Origin: Cellulosimicrobium cellulans
GTDB lineage: Bacteria > Actinomycetota > Actinomycetes > Actinomycetales > Cellulomonadaceae
Direction: 5' to 3'
NCBI RefSeq assembly: GCF_007679345.1
Contig: NZ_VEGH01000004.1
Span: forward strand, 272,661 to 336,660
DNA length: 64,000 bases
Shown here: in pieces, positions 60,806 through 64,000 of the stretch
Layout: each line of letters opens with the position of its first letter
Position numbering within the stretch: the stretch's first letter is position 1
Program-made: the position numbers and the translations under genes
The notes under the pieces: generated by a model
What the model saw: the letters and a program-made list of their open reading frames with translations, nothing else
Databases searched by the model: none
Told to the model about the DNA's origin: nothing

Positions 60806-62766
60806 GCAGCACCACCGGCGGCGTGGTCCCGCCCGGCGCACCCCCCGCACCCGTCGGGCGCCGCGTCGCGGCCTCCCTGGTCGACGCCGCGCTGACCGCC
60901 GTGGCCGCGGCCCCGTTGTGGCTCGCCTGGGCCCCGGCGTTCGCGGCGACGGTGCGTGCGGCGTCGGCCCCCGGCTCCGCGACCGTCGCCGAGCCCGCCG
61001 CGCCGTCCGGCGTCCTGCTCGCGGTCGGCGCCGTGCTGCTCGCCACCTGGGGCGTCGCGCAGTGGGTGTGGAACGGCACGCGCGGCTGGACCGTCGGGCG
61101 CCGCCTGCTCGGCCTGCGCCTGGTGGACGTCCGCACCGGTCGGCCGGTCGGCCTCGGGCGGGCGTTCGTGCGCGCCCTGATCGTCGCGCTGGGCTCGCTC
61201 GCCTGCGGGGTCGGTCAGCTCGTGGTGCTGCTGTCACCCCTCTTCGACTCGACCGGCCGCCGGCGCGGCTGGCACGACCGGGTGGGGGAGGGCGTGGTCG
61301 TCGACGTGCGCGGCCTCGTCCCCGCGCGGCGTGTCGCGGCCTGGGGCGACGGACCGGTCCGCGCGGACGCCGCGGCGGGGCTGGCCGGCGCGACCCGACC
61401 CGGCGCGCCTGCGGGCGAGGGACCCGCCAGGGCGGGCGTGCCGCACCCGGCCGCGCCCGGCGACGCCGTGGCGGCCCCGACCGACCCCACGCCGTCCGAG
61501 CCGACCCGCACCCGGTGGAGCGCCCTCGCCGCCGACCGCCGGCTCGACGCCCCGGACCTCGTGCTGCCGCCGCTGGGCACGCCGGGCCTCGGTCCGGACC
61601 TCGACACCCGGCAGATCCCCGTCGTCCCGGCCGCGGTCGTGCCCGCGCACCCCGCGGCGCCCGTGCCGCTCGCGCCCGGGCCCGCGGCCGCGACGCCTGC
61701 GGCCGGCCCGGCGGCGCCGGCGCCGGAGCCCCCGGGAGCGACCTGGCCGACCTCGACGCCCCCGCCGCCCATGCCCGGGGCCGCGCCCGCCCACGAGCCC
61801 CCGCACGCAGTGCCGACGGGCGCCTCCGCCTACGAGCCCCCGCCGGCGGTGCCGGGGGGCGCCTCCGCCTACGAGCCCCCGCCGACCGTGCCGGGGTCCG
61901 CCTCCGCCTACGAGCCCCCGCCGACCGTGCCGGGGTCCGCGCCCGCCCACGAGCCCCTGCCGGCCGTGCACCCGGCGGGCTCGAGCGGCTGGCCGCCGGT
62001 CGCGTCCGCGCCCGCTGCAGAGCCCGCGGGGCCGGACGCCCGGCCGTCGGTCCCCCCGGCGTCGGCCGCGGACCCCGCAGGCCCCGGTGGCTGGCCGTCG
62101 CCGGCAGCGCCCTCCGCGGAGCAGGCCGCGTGGCGGGATGCTCTCGGCCCGGTGTCGGGCCCGGGCCCCACCGAGCCACCGACCCGGACCGGCCGGCACG
62201 CGGTCGTCCCCGGCGCCCCCGTGCACCCGGACGCCGCGCCGCCCCCCGCGCCGTCGGTCCCGCCTGCTCAGGGGCAGGCCTCCGGGGCGCCGTGGCAGGC
62301 TCCCGGGCCGTCGCTCGCGCCCGCGGTGCCCCCCGTCCCGCCGCCCCCGGCACCCCACGCGGCGTCGCAGCCGTCCGTGCCGCCCGCCGCGCCGCTGCCG
62401 CCCGCGCCGTTCCCCGCGGCAGCGCCCGTCCCCGCCGTCCGCGCGGGGTGGGCGGTCCGCCTCCCGGACGGCACCGTCGCCGACCTCGAGGCCCCGCTGC
62501 TCATCGGCCGGAACCCCGACCCGCAGGACGGCGTGCGGGTGGTCGCGGTCGCGGACCCGGGCCGCTCGGTGTCGAAGACCCACCTGATGCTGGGTGCCGA
62601 CGAGCACGGCCCGTGGGTCGTGGACCGTGGCTCGACCAACGGCACCCTGGTGACGCTCGCGGACGGGCAGCGGATCGTGTGCCTGCCGGACCGGCGGGTG
62701 CGGCTCGCGGACGGCTCCCTGGTGGCGTTCGGGGACCTGGCGCTCGCCGTGGGGCTGCTCGCGTAG
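60802..62766 (+). CDS. RDD-family membrane protein with C-terminal FHA domain
   Basis: 654 residues. The RDD domain (about 18-175) has three membrane segments (VAASLVDAALTAVAAAPLWL, VLLAVGAVLLATWGVAQWVW, LIVALGSLACGVGQLVVLLS) and the Arg-Asp pattern (GRRVAASLVDAAL, GWHDRVGEGVVVDV). A 360-residue Pro/Ala linker includes five 13-residue repeats (about 326-390). The FHA domain (about 555-650) reads LLIGRNPDPQDG, SVSKTHLML and DRGSTNGTLV. Second phosphothreonine reader of the cluster, tethered to the membrane. ATG overlaps the TgpA stop (ATGA); it is the last gene of the run and converges on the HNH gene. Confidence 0.9.
   Translation: MSSTTGGVVPPGAPPAPVGRRVAASLVDAALTAVAAAPLWLAWAPAFAATVRAASAPGSATVAEPAAPSGVLLAVGAVLLATWGVAQWVWNGTRGWTVGRRLLGLRLVDVRTGRPVGLGRAFVRALIVALGSLACGVGQLVVLLSPLFDSTGRRRGWHDRVGEGVVVDVRGLVPARRVAAWGDGPVRADAAAGLAGATRPGAPAGEGPARAGVPHPAAPGDAVAAPTDPTPSEPTRTRWSALAADRRLDAPDLVLPPLGTPGLGPDLDTRQIPVVPAAVVPAHPAAPVPLAPGPAAATPAAGPAAPAPEPPGATWPTSTPPPPMPGAAPAHEPPHAVPTGASAYEPPPAVPGGASAYEPPPTVPGSASAYEPPPTVPGSAPAHEPLPAVHPAGSSGWPPVASAPAAEPAGPDARPSVPPASAADPAGPGGWPSPAAPSAEQAAWRDALGPVSGPGPTEPPTRTGRHAVVPGAPVHPDAAPPPAPSVPPAQGQASGAPWQAPGPSLAPAVPPVPPPPAPHAASQPSVPPAAPLPPAPFPAAAPVPAVRAGWAVRLPDGTVADLEAPLLIGRNPDPQDGVRVVAVADPGRSVSKTHLMLGADEHGPWVVDRGSTNGTLVTLADGQRIVCLPDRRVRLADGSLVAFGDLALAVGLLA
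61777..61971 (+). repeat. Five tandem 39-bp units inside the RDD-FHA gene
   Basis: Units begin at 61777, 61816, 61855, 61894 and 61933. Each encodes 13 residues of the form G-A-S-A-Y-E-P-P-P-x-V-P with small changes (Tyr or His, Ala or Thr). The three central units are nearly identical in DNA, so copy number probably varies between strains. They lengthen the linker between the membrane and FHA domains. Confidence 0.85.
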
Positions 62767-62791
62767 GCGTCGACGGAGGAGCGGACCGCCC

Positions 62792-64000
62792 CTAGAACGG
62801 CGGGGGCGTGTCGGCGCGGTCGGCCGTCGCGTCGTGCGCACGCCCGGTGCCGGGTCGGGTGAGGTACCGGTGTCCGGCGGGGGTGATCCACTCGAACAGT
62901 CCGGGTGCGATCTGGCGCAGCCGGAAGCCGCCGTCGGTCTTGAGGCGGTGGTGGCGGTGGCACAGGGGTCCGAGGTTGTCGGCGTCGGTTCTGCCCACGG
63001 GTGTGTCGGGTGGAGCCCCGGGCTGGGGGTGGTACTCGATGGTGTGGTCGAGGTCGGCGCTGCGGGCCGGGACGGTGCAGCCGGGTGCGGCGCAGGTGGT
63101 GTCGCGGGTGCGGACGAACTCGACGAGGCCGGCTGGTGGTCGGTAGCGCTGGCGTCCGACGTCCAGGACCTGGCCGGTGAGGGGGTCGGTGATGATGCGC
63201 CGCCAGGTGCCGCCGTCGGCCAGGGCCCGGGCGCGGACGGCGTCGATGGGTCCGTAGCCGTCGAGGTCGGCGGGGTGGTCGTCCAGGCCCAGGAGGGTGG
63301 AGGCGGCGATGGTGAGGTTGACCTCGGCGCCGGGGCGCCCGGCGCACCGGGTGCAGCTGCGGCGCGCGGCGGCGGTCGCGCGATCGGAAGCGAGCATGCC
63401 CGGGGTCGAGGGCATGCCTGGGACTGTCGCCGTCGCCGTCGCCGTCGGCGTCGCCGTCGCCGTCGCCGTCGGTTCGGTCGGTGCCGTGCTGGCCTCGGGG
63501 TCGCTCACCGGGGTGAGCGTGGCGGTCGGGATCGGCTCGGCCGGCCGGGTGGGAGCGCCACGGGTGGTGGTCTCCGGCCACCGGCGTGATGCCCGGCGCT
63601 GGGTGGGGACCGGTGCGGGTGGGTCGAGGTGGACCTCGAACGCCGGCCCGTCCGATTCGGGGACGTCACCCACGACCAGGTCCCGGAGTCCGTCGGCGCG
63701 GAGCTGGTCCAGGGTGCGGGGGTCGCCCAGGGCCTTGGCGGTGCGGGCCGCGTGGTGCAGGACCCCGTCGACGCGGGTGGCGTCCTCGGCGGCCAGCACC
63801 ACCCACATCGCCGCCATCCCGTGCGGGCGGCGCCGGGGGCGGGTGACCCGCCGACCGCGGCGGGCAAGCGTGTGGCGTCCGGCCTCCCCTTGGGGGTCGG
63901 CGATCCGGACCTCGCGGGCGACCCGCTGCTCGAGCTGCCGGCGGGAGCACTGGGCGGCGTCGGGCAGGACCGCGTCCTCCACGGCGTGCGCGGCCTGGTA
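62792..64000 (-). CDS. DUF222/HNH endonuclease family protein (5' end outside window)
   Basis: At least 403 residues; the frame stays open to the window edge and the visible start reads like mid-DUF222, so the N-terminus is missing. GTG 63982 is in frame but is not the true start. A Thr/Ala/Pro-rich linker (about 63426-63540) separates DUF222 from the C-terminal HNH nuclease: two zinc Cys in CAAPGCTVPA, then DLDHTIEYHPQ, DNLGPLCHRHHRLK. The family is present in many copies in high-GC actinobacteria and is suspected to be mobile or intron-like; no biological target is established. Confidence 0.9.
   Translation of the reverse strand, partial: YQAAHAVEDAVLPDAAQCSRRQLEQRVAREVRIADPQGEAGRHTLARRGRRVTRPRRRPHGMAAMWVVLAAEDATRVDGVLHHAARTAKALGDPRTLDQLRADGLRDLVVGDVPESDGPAFEVHLDPPAPVPTQRRASRRWPETTTRGAPTRPAEPIPTATLTPVSDPEASTAPTEPTATATATPTATATATVPGMPSTPGMLASDRATAAARRSCTRCAGRPGAEVNLTIAASTLLGLDDHPADLDGYGPIDAVRARALADGGTWRRIITDPLTGQVLDVGRQRYRPPAGLVEFVRTRDTTCAAPGCTVPARSADLDHTIEYHPQPGAPPDTPVGRTDADNLGPLCHRHHRLKTDGGFRLRQIAPGLFEWITPAGHRYLTRPGTGRAHDATADRADTPPPF
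63426..63473 (-). repeat. Hexamer microsatellite in the DUF222-HNH linker
   Basis: Eight consecutive GTCGCC-type hexamers on the plus strand (two imperfect: GTCGGC and GTCGGT) encode an alternating Thr-Ala run on the minus strand. Because the unit is six bases, slippage changes linker length without shifting the frame. Confidence 0.8.

Noticed and set aside
61777..61971. 39-bp repeats considered as a CRISPR array or iteron cluster
   Set aside because: They are contiguous, in frame, without spacers, and encode a Pro-rich linker.
57716..62353. Long minus-strand open frame opposite DUF58, TgpA and RDD-FHA
   Set aside because: Same shadow effect; Arg/Pro/Ala-rich with no motif, and the plus-strand genes account for the region.
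63426..63473. Repeats considered as a CRISPR array
   Set aside because: The unit is a 6-base microsatellite inside a coding frame, without spacers or cas genes.

Overview
The window is very GC-rich actinobacterial chromosome. Codons end in G or C, GTG starts are frequent, several transcripts look leaderless, and the gene content (secreted GH10 xylanase, GH35 and GH127 glycosidases with LacI regulators and sugar ABC importers, DUF222-HNH nucleases, Ser/Thr kinase signalling) points to a plant-polymer degrading member of the Cellulomonas/Cellulosimicrobium type. The genus is inference from gene content, not from a marker gene. No rRNA, tRNA, CRISPR array, insertion sequence or phage gene was seen. 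No gene-free stretch exceeds 300 bases.

Layout. 1-1.75 kb: a paired clpP operon, the first gene cut by the window edge, facing a ClgR/PopR-type regulator; this resembles the accessory clpP3-clpP4-popR locus of Streptomyces. 1.9-9.4 kb: F420-type oxidoreductase, VOC protein, PAS/SpoIIE phosphatase, xylanase, an exonuclease-like protein coupled to a peptidase lipoprotein, and a universal stress protein. 9.4-15.9 kb: a complete galactoside-type locus (LacI, two permeases, binding lipoprotein, GH35 beta-galactosidase) with three matching operators. 16-31 kb: housekeeping and stress genes (diguanylate cyclase, luxS-mtnN, DNA glycosylase, TetR with a divergent hydrolase, MFS exporter, DUF72, S4 protein, ketopantoate-reductase-like protein, amidohydrolase, HtrA-like protease). 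29.7-37.3 kb: an arabinan-type locus with two translationally coupled LacI regulators, GH127 beta-L-arabinofuranosidase, binding lipoprotein and two permeases. 37.4-37.8 kb: remains of a VapC toxin locus with its operator. 37.9-44.5 kb: pyruvate phosphate dikinase, then the conserved phoH-ybeY-corC-era operon.

44.6-62.8 kb is the most distinctive part. After a membrane-fused alpha/beta hydrolase comes a near-continuous nine-gene run: PP2C phosphatase, FHA protein, receptor-like Ser/Thr kinase, a 1955-residue extracellular Ig-like/fibronectin-III protein, MoxR ATPase, DUF58 protein, a TgpA-type transglutaminase-fold membrane protein lacking its catalytic cysteine, and an RDD-FHA membrane protein. 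Five of the junctions are 4-base overlaps. The parts suggest one envelope-sensing or envelope-assembly machine controlled by phosphorylation, with FHA domains reading the kinase output. I know of no experimental description of this combination. The window ends inside a DUF222-HNH endonuclease gene on the minus strand.

Both sugar importers lack an ATPase gene and probably share an MsiK-like ATPase encoded elsewhere.
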